Shown here: piece after piece, positions 50,805 through 59,743 of the stretch
Layout: each line of letters begins with the position of its first letter
Numbering within the stretch: position 1 is the first letter of the stretch
Source of the DNA: Fictibacillus phosphorivorans
GTDB taxonomy: Bacteria > Bacillota > Bacilli > Bacillales > Fictibacillaceae
Direction: 5' to 3'
Length of the DNA: 64,000 nucleotides
NCBI RefSeq assembly: GCF_001629705.1
Contig: NZ_CP015378.1
Location: 2,356,001-2,420,000 of the forward strand
Program-made: the position numbers and the translations under genes
Notes under the pieces: generated by a model
Database searches by the model: none
The model's input: only the letters and a program-made list of their open reading frames with translations
Told to the model about the DNA's origin: nothing

Positions 50805-51107
50805 TGGTTCCAACTCCTTCGATTCTGGTCTCTCTTGTTAGTATTGAATGGGTTGGATAAATTATGTAAAAAAAATAGCTTATCAATATGACTAACGTGT
50901 TTTCTTTTGGAGTACTTAGAGAATCGCAAATAAATTAGCAAACGAAAAAGCACTGCAAATCGCAGTTATTGATTGCAATTGCACAAAGCTTTATTCCGTA
51001 ATCGCACCCGATTTTTGAATAGACCGTCTTAGAGCCAAAAATACGCAAAAAAAGCTGGCTCAAATTTGATGTCTATCAAATCAATTGAGCCCGCTAGTTA
51101 TTTTCTT
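50805..51107. other. Intergenic region with repeat remnants
   Basis: No credible ORF. It contains a hairpin near 50948-50985 (GCACTGCAAATCGCAGT...), a right-half copy of the dispersed repeat at about 51003-51021 (CGCACCCGATTTTTGAAT), and the terminator of the peptidase gene at 51051-51095. The glycosylase promoter must also lie here. Confidence 0.5.
51051..51095 (-). terminator. Rho-independent terminator
   Basis: GGCTCAA...TTGAGCC with an inner ATTTGAT/ATCAAAT pairing, followed on the minus strand by AGCTTTTTTTGCG. It ends the X-Pro dipeptidyl-peptidase gene. Confidence 0.82.
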
Positions 51108-52901
51108 TTAAAACGCACCTTCTCCACCCACAATTGGCAGAATCACATTGCTTTTTTTAGGATCCATCGTGATGATGGTTCCTGCTTTTGGTCTTATGGA
51201 ATAATCGTAATCGCTGGAGATAAGCACGATGCCGAGCTTGTGTCCACTCTCAAATACGTAATCGTCTGGCTGCATCGTCCAAGTGAAGGTGTACTCTTTT
51301 CCTGGAGTGAGCGATTTGGATCGTAAATCGGACTTCAGATTTTGTGGGTCAGTCCAGCCTCTCGTTACGATTTTCGCCTGATTATCTGGGCCGTAATCAA
51401 CGAGAAGTGCTGTCAGGTTGGCCACTGGCTTACTTAAGGACGCCCGGATGCTGACTTCTGGTGTTCCGCTCATGCGCAGCGGTTTTTTCAGTTCACCCGT
51501 TACATAGGCAAGTCTGTTTTCGTTTTGTTCAGATGGATTCACCACAAGGCTTTCCGCCTTTTTCATTGCATCATCGACAATGGTCTGCGTTTCTTTTTTT
51601 CCTTCATAACGGTCGAGACTGATTGTTCCCCCCCTTTGCCCCGGGTTCAGATGCAGCTTCGTGTCCAATGCATCGGTTGCCGGCCAGTTTGATTCGGTGT
51701 GCCATGTTCGGTCTTCCCGCTGGATATCTACCACCGGCTGTTCCATGACATCATTTTCAATATTGTACAGCCAATGATCAAACCATTTATTGAGGGTCTC
51801 GAGCCAAACGTCTCTTCTGAAACCATACGGACTGGAATGACCGCCCTGGTGTAGCCAGAGTTTTCTTGGCACATCCTTTTTACCGAGAACCTCCCACCAC
51901 TGAGCAAATTGCTGTGTTTTTACATTCCAGTCGTTGAGTCCATGCACCATCAGGACACTTGCTTCGACTTTATCGGCATTTTTCGTATAGTCACGCGCTT
52001 CCCAGAAGGCATTATAATCTCCGTTTTCACGGTCCTGCCCGTCTGTTAGCTCTTCAATGACAGGGGCGCACACTTCCGGATTTTCTCTTGTTAAAATGGC
52101 CTCGGCCATGTTGTCTGTGTCTTCCCCCTGATAACCGCCGGGAGCCGTAACTGCCCCGTTGCTGCGGTAATAATCATACCAACTGGAGATCGCGGCAATT
52201 GGCACAATCGTCTTCAGTCCTTCCACGCCAGTACCGGCAACCGCATTCGGTAATGTTCCGTTGTAAGAAACCCCTACCATACCAACGTTCCCCGTTGTCC
52301 AATCTGCTTTGATCTCGTTTCCTTGTGCATCATACGCCTTTGTTCTTCCGTTCAGCCAGTCAATAACCGCCTTCGTCCCAAGGATTTCCCGGTAATCTCC
52401 CGTTGTCGGGCAGCCGGTAGAATCGCCTGTCCCAATACTTTCAGCTAAAACTACAGCGTAGCCCCGTGGAACAAAATAATTATCATAATATCCCGGCAGG
52501 TCTGCTGCTTTCGGTGACTGTACTTGAGTGCTTTTCCCTTTTCCTTTGACCGTATTCAACTCATGATCCACATCATAAACGGGAACGTTTTTTATTCCCG
52601 AGCGATAAGGACTCATTTCATAGATGACAGGTACTTTTAAGCCTTCTTCCGTTTCCTTTGGCCGGATGATATCGGCATGCACTCGGTCCAGCTTGCCGTC
52701 AGCATCACTATCAAGCGGCACCTCAACATAGACAGTCTCAGTAATCGCTTCTCCAAACGAATAGACAGGCTGGGTCATGCCATTTTTGACTAAGATGTTC
52801 TGAAAGTTGTTTTCCTCCGCCGTTATGGGTAATGGACCTGCACCCAGCAGCAAAGAAACGGTAAGAACTGAGCTTACGAGCAAACTGCGCTTTGTCTTCA
52901 A
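51108..52901 (-). CDS. Secreted X-Pro dipeptidyl-peptidase (CocE/NonD, S15 family)
   Basis: The TTG at 52901 is preferred because ATGGAGGCG lies ten bases before it and the product starts with a clean signal peptide (MKTKRSLLVSSVLTVSLLLG, cleavage near residue 28). The 597 residues include the S15 hydrolase core with nucleophile GMVGVSYNGTLPN, acid in MVHGLNDWNV and His in HQGGHSSPYG, followed by the C-terminal beta domain ending in ILPIVGGEGAF. It would release X-Pro dipeptides outside the cell. The gene is noticeably more GC-rich than its neighbours, suggesting transfer. Confidence 0.85.
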   Translation of the reverse strand: MKTKRSLLVSSVLTVSLLLGAGPLPITAEENNFQNILVKNGMTQPVYSFGEAITETVYVEVPLDSDADGKLDRVHADIIRPKETEEGLKVPVIYEMSPYRSGIKNVPVYDVDHELNTVKGKGKSTQVQSPKAADLPGYYDNYFVPRGYAVVLAESIGTGDSTGCPTTGDYREILGTKAVIDWLNGRTKAYDAQGNEIKADWTTGNVGMVGVSYNGTLPNAVAGTGVEGLKTIVPIAAISSWYDYYRSNGAVTAPGGYQGEDTDNMAEAILTRENPEVCAPVIEELTDGQDRENGDYNAFWEARDYTKNADKVEASVLMVHGLNDWNVKTQQFAQWWEVLGKKDVPRKLWLHQGGHSSPYGFRRDVWLETLNKWFDHWLYNIENDVMEQPVVDIQREDRTWHTESNWPATDALDTKLHLNPGQRGGTISLDRYEGKKETQTIVDDAMKKAESLVVNPSEQNENRLAYVTGELKKPLRMSGTPEVSIRASLSKPVANLTALLVDYGPDNQAKIVTRGWTDPQNLKSDLRSKSLTPGKEYTFTWTMQPDDYVFESGHKLGIVLISSDYDYSIRPKAGTIITMDPKKSNVILPIVGGEGAF

Positions 52902-53441
52902 TTGCCATTCGCCTCCATGATTATAAAAGTTCACTGCTTCACTACCTGTCTATTATTCTATGAAAAATTTGTATGACCCTTCCGAATGTAATAAGACACA
53001 ACCAAAGTAATGGTTTATATTTCCATGAAAAGCGAAGATTGGGTACATAGTCCTTCTTAAAAATTTTAAGATGTCTTTATAGATGTCTTTACATCTGTTT
53101 ATTTTCATGTGATTTTGAATTCTGCAGAATGGAAGGGGGGCTTTTAACCTTTGGGGCTGGCATCAGGTATTTGGGGTATAGTTGTATTCTCCTTTCTTTT
53201 CATCGTTGTTAGTTTCATGACTTCGGTACCTGAGAAAAAAGCCAATGAATTCCTGACCTATGTAATACAGAATTAAGGAAATTCAGAACATCAAAAGAGA
53301 TGTAAATAGAGGCTTGGACAAAACCTGACCTCTGTAATAGAGTAATATCTTCCCTTATTCCACAATCCTGCTCGTTTCTTCAATAAGTTTAATAAAAAAG
53401 TGCGCTAATCCTTCCTGGATCAACGCACCCGATTGTTGAGT
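52902..53441. other. Intergenic region with symporter remnant and repeat
   Basis: About 540 bases holding the sodium-symporter remnant at 53148-53276 and the dispersed repeat at 53353-53448. The part next to 52901 should contain the peptidase promoter. No other gene was seen. Confidence 0.5.
53148..53276 (+). pseudogene. C-terminal remnant of a sodium:solute symporter (SSS family)
   Basis: An open stretch of about 43 codons reads ASGIWGIVVFSFLFIVVSFM then TSVPEKKANEFLTYVIQN and a stop. The last membrane helix followed by a charged tail with NEF is typical of the end of SSS-family symporters such as PutP or OpuE. No start or upstream part exists; a stop precedes it. It is a deletion scar, probably from events that placed the GC-rich peptidase gene here. 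Confidence 0.6.
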
Positions 53442-53448
53442 TTAATAA
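53353..53448. repeat. Dispersed repeat, full-length copy
   Basis: It begins CTTATTCCACAATCCTGCTC, contains the terminator-like hairpin GTGCGCTAATCC...GGATCAACGCAC (53400-53428), and ends CGCACCCGATTGTTGAGTTT. Left-half copies occur at 17127 and 54929; right-half copies at 51003, 54181 and 57923. The hairpin also terminates the PAP2 gene. Confidence 0.6.
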
Positions 53449-54062
53449 TTTCTTGTCTTGCTACCCTTTGTCTTTTTAAATGGCTGAATCAGTTTGCCTT
53501 CGTACTTTTCATATAAATTTAATATCTTTATTGTTCCATTGAGTCTAGGCACTATTAAATAGACGCTAAGGGCAGCTGCAAAGCTTAAAATCATCCCAGC
53601 TATAACATCAAAAGGATAGTGTACTCCTACCCAAATTCGAGATAAGCCTACAAGTACTGCTAACAGTATCCAAAATATCCACAATCCTCTTTTGAAGAGC
53701 CAAAAAGAAAAACAATAGGAGAAAAACAGGATAGTGTGATCGCTTGGAAAGGAATTATCTTTTTCTTTCAAGATTAACTTGTTTACATCAGATAATTCTA
53801 CAAAAGGCTGATAATTCGAATGAAATAGCCCTGAAACCTTCCCTAATATAAAAGCACAAGTAAAAGTAATTGTTGCACAGAATATCATTATTCGGCTTTC
53901 CTTATTCCGTGTAAACCAAATACAGAGAACACTGAGTGCAAGGAAAAACACCATATATTCTGCAAGAAAGGTGAAGATTATATTTAATTGTTCGTGCTCT
54001 TTTCCTAAATCATTTACTAATCTAAATAAGCCTGTATTAACTTCTGAGAAATTCAAACCCAT
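53442..54062 (-). CDS. PAP2-family undecaprenyl-diphosphatase-like protein
   Basis: A 206-residue membrane enzyme with about five to six helices. The acid phosphatase motifs are KDNSFPSDHTILFF (motif 2) and SRIWVGVHYPFDVIAG (motif 3, with catalytic Arg and His); motif 1 is weakly represented around GKVSGLFHSNYQPF. It fits BcrC/YwoA-type enzymes that dephosphorylate undecaprenyl pyrophosphate during cell wall synthesis and can raise bacitracin tolerance. The basic C-terminus is cytoplasmic. Confidence 0.8.
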   Translation of the reverse strand: MGLNFSEVNTGLFRLVNDLGKEHEQLNIIFTFLAEYMVFFLALSVLCIWFTRNKESRIMIFCATITFTCAFILGKVSGLFHSNYQPFVELSDVNKLILKEKDNSFPSDHTILFFSYCFSFWLFKRGLWIFWILLAVLVGLSRIWVGVHYPFDVIAGMILSFAAALSVYLIVPRLNGTIKILNLYEKYEGKLIQPFKKTKGSKTRNY

Positions 54063-54208
54063 TCACCACCAAGTTCTTTTTTCATTTAATCATAAAAAAG
54101 AACTTGGATAGCTCCCATCGCTTCAGCTTACAATTTTTGGTTCAATGTGACAATATTGTAAGAATGTCATTATCTCCAATTGCATCCGATTGTTGAATAA
54201 TAATAGCG

Positions 54209-54787
54209 TCAATAGATATACCTAAAAGTCTCATATTTTCCATACTTGATAACATGTTTAAATCTTTCTCCACCATTTTTATCGTTTAACAAAGCGTACA
54301 TCTTATCATCTTTAATATTGTAATGTCTCTTATTTAAGTAGCTTACACTTCGGATTGTTGGATGATTTAATATTGGTGTTAGATCACCGTCTAAAACATT
54401 GGTATTGACGAATCTAAAGTCAATTAGGTTTGGAAATTGATATAAAAAATTTAAATTCTCAAGAAAGCCGCAAGAATTAAGGCATAGAACCCTTAGATTT
54501 TTCAGAGAGTATAATTCATCACTTGGTACAAATTTTTTTGATTGGTTAATATGTAAATGTTCTAGCGTATCGGTTAATCCAGACAAACCATTATCGTTTT
54601 GTAATTTAGTACAATAATGTAATTCTAAACGCTTTAATTTTTTCATTTTTTCAATCCCAAGGAAATCTTGTATATTGGACCAGTTTAATTCTAGATAAAG
54701 GACATTTTCAGGAATCTCCACAAAGCTGCCTACCTTATTCTTTTTATAGTGCCAAAGAGTTAAATACTCAATGTTTTCAAGCTGCAT
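54209..54787 (-). CDS. Leucine-rich repeat-like protein, possibly 5' truncated
   Basis: A 192-residue protein with repeating LRR-like units, for example VLYLELNWSNIQDFLGIEKM, LKRLELHYCTKLQND, LEHLHINQSK, LRVLCLNSCGFLENLNFL. No signal peptide or cell-wall anchor. The frame continues open upstream without a start, and a different frame reads DTKWITEEITQ just before, so an upstream frameshift is likely. The intact gene was probably longer. The role is unknown; LRRs mediate protein contacts. Confidence 0.6.
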   Translation of the reverse strand: MQLENIEYLTLWHYKKNKVGSFVEIPENVLYLELNWSNIQDFLGIEKMKKLKRLELHYCTKLQNDNGLSGLTDTLEHLHINQSKKFVPSDELYSLKNLRVLCLNSCGFLENLNFLYQFPNLIDFRFVNTNVLDGDLTPILNHPTIRSVSYLNKRHYNIKDDKMYALLNDKNGGERFKHVIKYGKYETFRYIY

Positions 54788-54928
54788 CTCATTTAAATTA
54801 TCTTCCTTTAAGTTTAAGGAAGCCTGAAGATTATCTGGTATTTGCTCAAACCAAATTGCGTTATTTCTTCAGTTATCCATTTTGTATCACACCCATATTC
54901 ACTATTATGTCATTTATAAATTATTTGG

Positions 54929-54972
54929 ACTTATTCCACAATCCTGCTCGTTTGTTGAAAAAGAACAATTTA
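54929..54972. repeat. Dispersed repeat, left-half copy
   Basis: CTTATTCCACAATCCTGCTCG then TTTGTTGAAAAAGAACAATT matches the left half of the repeat at 53353. It sits just upstream of the LRR gene region, within a spacer that has no other clear feature. Confidence 0.55.
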
Positions 54973-55099
54973 ATGCTAAAATTGGTAAGCTATTTAACAA
55001 GTGATTTGCTTACCAAAAAGCAACGTGACCTAAATTATTGTCTTTCTGTACTCCAAAAGTGACCCTATACAAAATGACCAGCTTTGTACTGTGCAGCTA

Positions 55100-55891
55100 C
55101 TATGTCCAATCATTTCTTTGACTACGAATAAAATCAATGTCCTCTAGATAATGCTCCAAATGCCCTTCGTCTATCATTTTTTGAAAAGCTATGTCACCTT
55201 CACTCGCTTTTCTTTCAATGGTTGTGCACAACCCTTTTAATCTGAGCAACACCATCTCCAAGAAATCAGGATTGACTTCCTCACCATACCCCTCAAAAAA
55301 CAATGAAATTCTCTCTTTCATTCCTTTTGCATGCTGGCTACGATTGTAATTTATGGTCTTGCCTGTTTCATCTAGATAAAATCTGCTTAAAGGCACGCAC
55401 GTATAAAGGGTATAGGCAATGTCCCAAAGTTTCGGCCCAGGACCCGCTACATCAAAATCAATGATTCCAACCGGCTGTTCGTGATCAAAGATAATGTTAT
55501 AAATGGCAAAATCATTATGGCAGAGCACCTCAAAAGGCTCTGGAGTGTGATCGATGGACTGCCAACCTTTTTCTATAGGAAAATCTGTTACAGCATCGTG
55601 ATAGCGTCGAAGCATTTTGGCAATATCCATTACTACATCATCTGACCACATATACTTTTTTAACGGGTAATGACCAGCTTCACCTTCTATAAAAGATAAG
55701 ATCTCTCTATCCTTTTCATCAATACCTAAAAACTTTGGCGCATAAGTGAAGCCTTTGTTTTCTAAATGCTTTAATAGCTTGTGAACTGTAGTACTTTCTG
55801 GTTTTAGTTCTCGTCGAACCGTATCTCCTAGTCGAAATACGGTTGAGACATTTCCTCCAGTTAGTATTTCTTCGTTTTCGTTTTTTGGCAT
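55100..55891 (-). CDS. Phosphotransferase (APH/ChoK-like)
   Basis: A 263-residue kinase-fold protein. The Brenner motif is EVLCHNDFAIYNIIFDHEQ, with the usual HxD replaced by HND, and the DFG-equivalent is IIDFDVAGPGPKLWDIAYTL. The N-lobe has RRELKPES and VHKLLKHLENKG for ATP. Such proteins phosphorylate antibiotics or small metabolites; a specific substrate is not indicated. No terminator is clear. It differs from the APH-like protein at 14908, so the two are separate families of the same fold. Confidence 0.82.
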   Translation of the reverse strand: MPKNENEEILTGGNVSTVFRLGDTVRRELKPESTTVHKLLKHLENKGFTYAPKFLGIDEKDREILSFIEGEAGHYPLKKYMWSDDVVMDIAKMLRRYHDAVTDFPIEKGWQSIDHTPEPFEVLCHNDFAIYNIIFDHEQPVGIIDFDVAGPGPKLWDIAYTLYTCVPLSRFYLDETGKTINYNRSQHAKGMKERISLFFEGYGEEVNPDFLEMVLLRLKGLCTTIERKASEGDIAFQKMIDEGHLEHYLEDIDFIRSQRNDWT

Positions 55892-55937
55892 CTAATCCTA
55901 GACCTCCTTATGTCTTTAAATAACTTTCTCCAATCAT

Positions 55938-56387
55938 TTATAGAATTAAGTCCTGTTTATATACTATTCCATGCTCTAAATATACTTTTAACAGGGCTAA
56001 TGCTTCTCCCCATCCAACAGAACATCCGATGCAGGCACGTATGTCTCTTTCTGAATGCGTATAACCAGACTCATTCAGAACTACTAATGTACCGTCTTTA
56101 AAAGGTTTAAGTTCAATGGTTACTGTTGAAATTTGTTCTCCTGGTGACCACTGAAACACAAATTTTTGGTTTGGAATTGCTTCAAGTATACTTCCGCCAT
56201 CTTCAATTGTTACTTTTTCACTACCAAAGTTTATCCACCGCATCCGAATTTCACCAGTTCTGTCTGGATAAATTTCTAAAGACGTTTCATCTGTAAACCA
56301 TGCATTCCAACCTTGAGCTGTTGAAATTGTATGATACACGTCTTCTACTGTTACTTTAATATAGGTTTTATGATTTATTTCTGGCAT
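55938..56387 (-). CDS. SRPBCC (AHSA1-like) domain protein
   Basis: A 149-residue protein of the START/AHSA1 type: THKTYIKVTVEDVYHTISTA-like opening (here INHKTYIKVTVEDVYHTIST), AQGWNAWFTD and the hydrophobic-cavity strands around GTLVVLNESGYT. It is not next to an ArsR gene here. Ligand unknown. The start has a GGAGGATT-type site nearby. Confidence 0.8.
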   Translation of the reverse strand: MPEINHKTYIKVTVEDVYHTISTAQGWNAWFTDETSLEIYPDRTGEIRMRWINFGSEKVTIEDGGSILEAIPNQKFVFQWSPGEQISTVTIELKPFKDGTLVVLNESGYTHSERDIRACIGCSVGWGEALALLKVYLEHGIVYKQDLIL

Positions 56388-56479
56388 TTATACAATCCTC
56401 CGTACACTTATGGTTCTTTCTTTATAATAAAATATCTAACATCCATTAACTTGAAGAAATTTTGAATGGTTTCAATCTT

Positions 56480-56983
56480 CTAAAGATCTCGTACACTCCA
56501 AACAATCTCTCCACTCTCGTCCCATGTACTGTGGTGACGTTCAAATCTCAGCTTTTCTAACACTCGGAAGGATGCAGCATTCCAAGCCCGTACTGTCGAC
56601 CAAAGCTTGTGTCGTCCGGTTGCAACTGCAGCATCTACGATTACGGTTGCTGCCTCAGTCGCATAGCCATTACCGTGTACTCTTTTGAACAACTCGTATG
56701 CAATCTCCGGTTCTTCAAGTGTAGAACGACCAATAATCAAACCGCAGTACCCAATATAATCGCCTTGTTCTCGACGACGAATAGTGAGTAACGCGATACC
56801 ACTTTCCAATGCTCGATTACGTAAAGTTGTGACATTCTTACGAGCAGTAACTATAGTCGGCATACCTTTGCCCCGTTCTGCAATAAGTTCTCTATACCAT
56901 GATGCATCTGATTCCTTCCATAGACTAAGGGATAGTCGATCGGTTTCCATCTCAAACGTCATAGGTTTAAATTTAGCTGTCAT
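56480..56983 (-). CDS. GNAT family N-acetyltransferase
   Basis: A 167-residue Acetyltransf_3-like protein: ETDRLSLSLWKESDASWYRE at the N-terminus, GYCGLIIGRSTLEEPEIAYE, and acetyl-CoA region RVHGNGYATEAATVIVDAA. It ends with RVLEKLRFERH, typical of RimJ-like enzymes. The acceptor is unknown. The ATG follows AGGAGGTTGC. Confidence 0.85.
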   Translation of the reverse strand: MTAKFKPMTFEMETDRLSLSLWKESDASWYRELIAERGKGMPTIVTARKNVTTLRNRALESGIALLTIRRREQGDYIGYCGLIIGRSTLEEPEIAYELFKRVHGNGYATEAATVIVDAAVATGRHKLWSTVRAWNAASFRVLEKLRFERHHSTWDESGEIVWSVRDL

Positions 56984-57062
56984 CTGACGTGCAACCTCCT
57001 AGACTAAATTAAAGAACTCATTAACCTTGAAAATCTGTAGTTTATACAATTGCCATCGTTAA

Positions 57063-57545
57063 TCAGTCAACATCAACAACAAACGTGTAAGATATTTCAC
57101 CATTAGACCATTCAGCTAAAACCTCGTAGATGTATCGACCTTTACTTGCCGGAGCGGATAAACGATTGTTGTCTAATATGATTTCTTTACCGCTACCATC
57201 TCCGTCCCACGGAAAAACAGATAGTTTCGGTTTATCTTTTATTTCGATTGCAATATCAGCGCCTGGTTTTACTTCTATAGCATCAAACCCCTCACCAATT
57301 TGATAAGGTGATGCTGCATCCGTTGTTACTGCTTCAGTTTCTAATCCCTTTTTTCTTTCCCACCTATAATTTCCTGGTTCCATCTCATGTCTGACACCTT
57401 CAATTTTAATAAATCCTGGAACCGTTGGAGGAAAGTCCTTTTCATTCTGTTCTGTTTTCTGACCATTTCCATCAAAAGGAGTTGTACACCCCGTTATGCA
57501 AAATAAAAAAAGAACAATTACGAAAAACAGTTGTTTTGTTTTCAA
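57063..57545 (-). CDS. Lipoprotein, paralogue of 24135-24584
   Basis: A 160-residue exported lipoprotein with lipobox ITGC (Cys at residue 20). The beta-rich C-terminal domain (VKPGADIAIEIKDKPKLSVF, then RYIYEVLAEWSNGEISYTFV) parallels the protein of 24135-24584. The N-terminal linker is acidic. The role is unknown; the fold looks immunoglobulin-like. Confidence 0.7.
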   Translation of the reverse strand: MKTKQLFFVIVLFLFCITGCTTPFDGNGQKTEQNEKDFPPTVPGFIKIEGVRHEMEPGNYRWERKKGLETEAVTTDAASPYQIGEGFDAIEVKPGADIAIEIKDKPKLSVFPWDGDGSGKEIILDNNRLSAPASKGRYIYEVLAEWSNGEISYTFVVDVD

Positions 57546-57601
57546 AGCTTATCCCCTTTAAGACATGACATCTATTAAGCAGTAACTCATGCTCAATATT
57601 T

Positions 57602-57859
57602 TTAAAATTGATCAATACCATAAATGGATGTAAGTATGTAGATCATGGTTAGAACTTGTAAGATTGATTTTGATTTTACACAAAACTTATAAGTAAAATA
57701 AGTAACGGTAGCGGATAGATAGGGACTAAAAGCAAAAACAGAAGTATACAGGAAAGCTCCATAATCCATTTGGTCCACAAAATACATATGGCTAAAAATC
57801 CAAACAAAGAACATCCACCAACTAACTAAAGAAAACATGACAAAGATTATATACTTCAT
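57602..57859 (-). CDS. Small integral membrane protein
   Basis: An 85-residue protein with three hydrophobic segments (about 3-25, 38-58 and 66-84), aromatic-rich (SWWMFFVWIFSHMYFV). No motif found. It lies downstream of the 57946-58341 gene on the same strand. Confidence 0.55.
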   Translation of the reverse strand: MKYIIFVMFSLVSWWMFFVWIFSHMYFVDQMDYGAFLYTSVFAFSPYLSATVTYFTYKFCVKSKSILQVLTMIYILTSIYGIDQF

Positions 57860-57945
57860 TGTGTTTCACCATTTTCGGTCCCTTCTTAACTTTTAAATAA
57901 ACACACTTTATTGATATAAGAACTCCACCCGATGATTGAATATAA

Positions 57946-58341
57946 TTATGCTGCTAAAAGGTCGGTAATACAGTCTACTAACTCTTCTTTAACTTCTTCT
58001 AGCGTTTCATCTAATAATTCCCCAACAATTTTACTGCCTGGAATCTTTTTTGAAATGGGCATTCCTAAGAAAGATCGATAGCATTCCCATATTTTTATTG
58101 TGTGCAGATCTATTAGTTCTTCCTTTTCTTCTGAGATACCAATCGAAATGGAGGAAACGTATTGGGGAGTAAATGGATGGTCACCTTGTATGTGAAACTC
58201 TCCATCAAAAACCAAGTTCTTCGTATTAAAAATAGGTCTATACTTTAAAAGTAAGAAATCAATATTGTCTTTTAACGTTGTTTCAATATTCCTAATTTCT
58301 TTTAACAGCTCCTCTGAAAACTCTTTTTGATCATATTTCAT
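57946..58341 (-). CDS. Hypothetical soluble protein
   Basis: A 131-residue acidic protein, alpha/beta, with a helical start (KYDQKEFSEELLKEIRNIE) and a Glu-rich C-terminal helix (DETLEEVKEELVDCITDLL). No recognised domain. A right-half copy of the dispersed repeat lies just downstream at 57923-57942 and may supply transcript termination. Confidence 0.6.
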   Translation of the reverse strand: MKYDQKEFSEELLKEIRNIETTLKDNIDFLLLKYRPIFNTKNLVFDGEFHIQGDHPFTPQYVSSISIGISEEKEELIDLHTIKIWECYRSFLGMPISKKIPGSKIVGELLDETLEEVKEELVDCITDLLAA

Positions 58342-58389
58342 CTCTTTATCACTTCTCTTCTCAATTCTGTAACCTTAATTTAATTCGAT

Positions 58390-58425
58390 AAAAAAGAGCA
58401 TTCATCCTTCTTGGATAAATGCTCC
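58390..58425 (-). terminator. Rho-independent terminator (dispersed hairpin type)
   Basis: GAGCATTCATCC...GGATAAATGCTC stem followed on the minus strand by TTTTTTATCG. It ends the small membrane protein gene at 58444. Confidence 0.85.
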
Positions 58426-58443
58426 CCATTTTATAACTACACT

Positions 58444-58683
58444 TCACTTAAAATAAGAAATGGCAAAAACCATCGAAAAAGTTAGGAAGAAAGCAATCAT
58501 AAAACCCATTCTTAAGTTTCTTTTCGACTTAGGAATTATGAATCCAAGAGTAAGGAAGAAGCCGATACCTGAAACTAAAAATGCAAATTGCGATTGAGCG
58601 CTAGGAAAGTAAAAAAATCCTATTAATAATGCAATCAAAATGATAAATAGATTATAAATAAGTCGCAATCTAAATCGATTCAA
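58444..58683 (-). CDS. Small integral membrane protein
   Basis: A 79-residue protein with three hydrophobic segments (about 8-25, 32-48 and 58-77), basic loop PKSKRNLRMG. No family recognised. It is monocistronic, with a strong terminator. Confidence 0.6.
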   Translation of the reverse strand: MNRFRLRLIYNLFIILIALLIGFFYFPSAQSQFAFLVSGIGFFLTLGFIIPKSKRNLRMGFMIAFFLTFSMVFAISYFK

Positions 58684-58832
58684 CCACTCACCTCCAGATT
58701 TGTTATCAACATTTTTTTCCGTTGTTCCAAAGCAATTAACTTATCATTTGAATAAGAGTTGATTATTTGATTACTCAAATTTATGTTATTCTGCATCAGT
58801 TAGATTATTAATGCTTTCCATTAAGATTCCCT

Positions 58833-58877
58833 CAAAAAAAGAAGTATTTGCATATGTGTTCCTCTTCTATACTTCTA
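58833..58877 (-). terminator. Rho-independent terminator
   Basis: AGAAGTAT (58840-58847) pairs with ATACTTCT (58869-58876), with TTTTTTT on the minus-strand side. It ends the HAD phosphatase gene. Confidence 0.75.
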
Positions 58878-58946
58878 TAAGTCAAACAAATAATAATCAT
58901 CATGAAATGCACTAAGGTATCCCAAAATAGAACAATACTCTTCTCT

Positions 58947-59633
58947 TCAATTTGAAAGCTGCACTGCCTTTTCATGGATTTCTAGAATTAGCTTAAGCTC
59001 TGACAGATCGCTTATCGTATAGTCGGCTGCCTCCGCTTCATTCCAATGAGGGCTCGTTTTCCAGACGGCAACCATTCCGGTGTTTCTAGCAGCTTCCACG
59101 TCATTTTTGGGGTGATCGCCCACAAACACGCACTCTTCCGTCTTAACGTTTAATCTTTCTGCCGCTCTCTGAAAAACGAGTGGATCAGGCTTTCTCAATC
59201 CTTCCATCTCTGAAACAAGGATGGTGTCAAAATACTCTTTTATCTCTAGTGCTTGAATTGTGTCATACTGAAACACACCGTAACCGTTCGTGACCAAGCC
59301 GAGGCGATATCCTTTTTTCTTCAGCTCCTCTAGCATACTAATAAGATTTGGAAACGGGGTGCAATGGTGCTTGAATTGCGTTAAATAATCATCGAGCAAT
59401 TCTCCTGGCGGCATTCTTCTAACAGCCAGCTCCTCCGCTAGCTTTTGGTACACTTTGTCCTTCCACACGTATCCGTTCTCCTCTAACTCAATAAATCGTT
59501 TTGCATACAATTTTTTTGGTATATGGGACAGTACGGATGAAAGCCGAGTATGTTGGTCTTCAACGAACTTCTTAACCGATGTGTCGCGATCCAATAGGGT
59601 TCCATCCAAATCAAACAGTACAGCTTTTATCAA
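58947..59633 (-). CDS. HAD-IA family phosphatase
   Basis: A 228-residue hydrolase. The four HAD motifs are visible: DLDGTLLDRD (catalytic Asps), LVTNGYG (motif II Thr), KPDPLVF (motif III Lys) and FVGDHPKNDVEAA (motif IV Asps). The helical cap lies at about residues 15-90. Related enzymes act on phosphoglycolate or sugar phosphates. TTG start, with a GGATAG site upstream. The substrate is unknown. Confidence 0.88.
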   Translation of the reverse strand: MIKAVLFDLDGTLLDRDTSVKKFVEDQHTRLSSVLSHIPKKLYAKRFIELEENGYVWKDKVYQKLAEELAVRRMPPGELLDDYLTQFKHHCTPFPNLISMLEELKKKGYRLGLVTNGYGVFQYDTIQALEIKEYFDTILVSEMEGLRKPDPLVFQRAAERLNVKTEECVFVGDHPKNDVEAARNTGMVAVWKTSPHWNEAEAADYTISDLSELKLILEIHEKAVQLSN

Positions 59634-59743
59634 AATTACTCTATCCTATCCTTGCATTCTGTATATGAAGGTATGTACCCGTAATCATGACTTTGCACGC
59701 ATCTCCTTATATACTACAAAGCATAGTCTATGAAAAAATCGAA

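Noticed and set aside
50762-50953. Minus-strand ORF upstream of the glycosylase
   Set aside because: It overlaps the true start region of the Fpg gene in another frame and has no ribosome site.
54856-55062. Plus-strand ORF (contains MLKLVSYLTSDLLTKKQRDL)
   Set aside because: It runs through the dispersed repeat and has no ribosome site; possibly a gene fragment but not supportable.
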